A stretch of DNA of 64,000 nucleotides, taken from NCBI RefSeq assembly GCF_000283155.1, contig NW_004454178.1:2909888-2973887 (forward strand), given 5' to 3'. This DNA comes from Ceratotherium simum simum (taxonomy: Eukaryota > Chordata > Mammalia > Perissodactyla > Rhinocerotidae). Positions within the stretch are counted from its first letter, which is position 1. Each line of letters opens with the position of its first letter. The notes beneath the pieces were generated by a model, which was given only the letters and a program-made list of their open reading frames with translations, ran no database searches and was not told the origin of the DNA. Below, piece after piece: positions 63,661-64,000 of this stretch. Made by a program: the position numbers and the translations under genes.

Positions 63661-63874
63661 TATCTGAAGCTAAATTAACATATTCTTCTTTGTAAATTCT
63701 TTTAAATGAAATTATGATCTGTATGTCTGTTAAATCTGGATAATAGCCCCATGTTTGGCATAATTTTCCATGTGTTTAACATGTTTTTAACTTAAAAATA
63801 AATTATGTTAGCACCTGCACTTTCATGTATATATATGGGTGTCAGTTTATATTATTTTCTAAATAGATGTAAAA

Positions 63875-64000
63875 CAGTGGTTTTCCACTGGGAGTGTTTT
63901 GTTCCTCCGGGGACATTTGGCAAGGTCTGTATCCATTTAGAGTGGAGGGAGGGTGTGCTACTGGAGGGAGAGTGTGTTACTGGCATCTTGTGGGTAGAGA
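63875..64000 (+). mobile_element. MER20-like hAT element, cut by window end
   Basis: Begins CAGTGGTTTTCCACTGGGAG, then GGGGACATTTGGCAAGGTCT and GTTACTGGCATCTTGTGGGT, the MER20 5' half. It runs off the right edge. The segment GAGGGAGGGTGTGCTACTG / GAGGGAGAGTGTGTTACTG is doubled at about 63944-63980. Confidence 0.82.

Overview
This window is mammalian nuclear DNA, almost certainly from an odd-toed ungulate (a horse or a close relative). Two things show this. It carries several copies of the tRNA-derived ERE SINE family, with its characteristic GGGGCCRGCCC head and GAGGAAGATYRGC / GTTAGCTCAGGGC tail. It also has the older placental repeat background (L2, MIR, MER5/MER20-type hAT elements, MaLR-like LTRs). 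The DNA is AT-rich, and the reading frames are short and stop-ridden, as expected of introns.

The only coding sequence I can support is one 187-bp exon on the minus strand at 47951-48137. It matches exon 3 of ERBB4, the neuregulin-receptor tyrosine kinase. It has a consensus acceptor (polypyrimidine tract then CAG) and donor (ACAG|GTAAGG), starts in phase 0 and ends in phase 1, and encodes part of the first receptor L domain. On this reading 48138-64000 is the 3' part of ERBB4 intron 2 and 1-47950 is the 5' part of intron 3; the gene runs right to left. No other ERBB4 exon was seen.

The introns are best described through their repeats. Six ERE SINEs have recognisable target-site duplications (TSDs), at about 8.3, 16.9, 20.8, 51.9, 57.3 and 59.9 kb. 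A different SINE at 40.0 kb has a tRNA-Glu-like head and an RTE/BovB-type tail. Three solo LTRs with 4-bp TSDs lie at 40.6, 51.8 and 56.5 kb; the first and third are the same family, and the second carries a nested ERE. Long L2 fragments lie at 1.8-2.95, 12.1-13.3, 20.7-21.3, 22.0-23.5, 49.0-50.3 and 63.2-63.7 kb. There are L1 3' ends at 26.0, 61.4 and 62.4 kb, many MIRs, hAT-Charlie elements and several microsatellites. All three solo LTRs are antisense to ERBB4, the orientation that usually persists in introns.

I found no undescribed biological system. The observations most worth a second look are local: an ERE whose TSD is separated from its head by 19 extra bases, a 20-bp perfect palindrome inside a longer hairpin, GC- or CpG-richer patches with unexplained long open frames (5.9, 7.3 and 50.4 kb), a microsatellite apparently grown from an L2 tail, and nested insertions that give a relative chronology.
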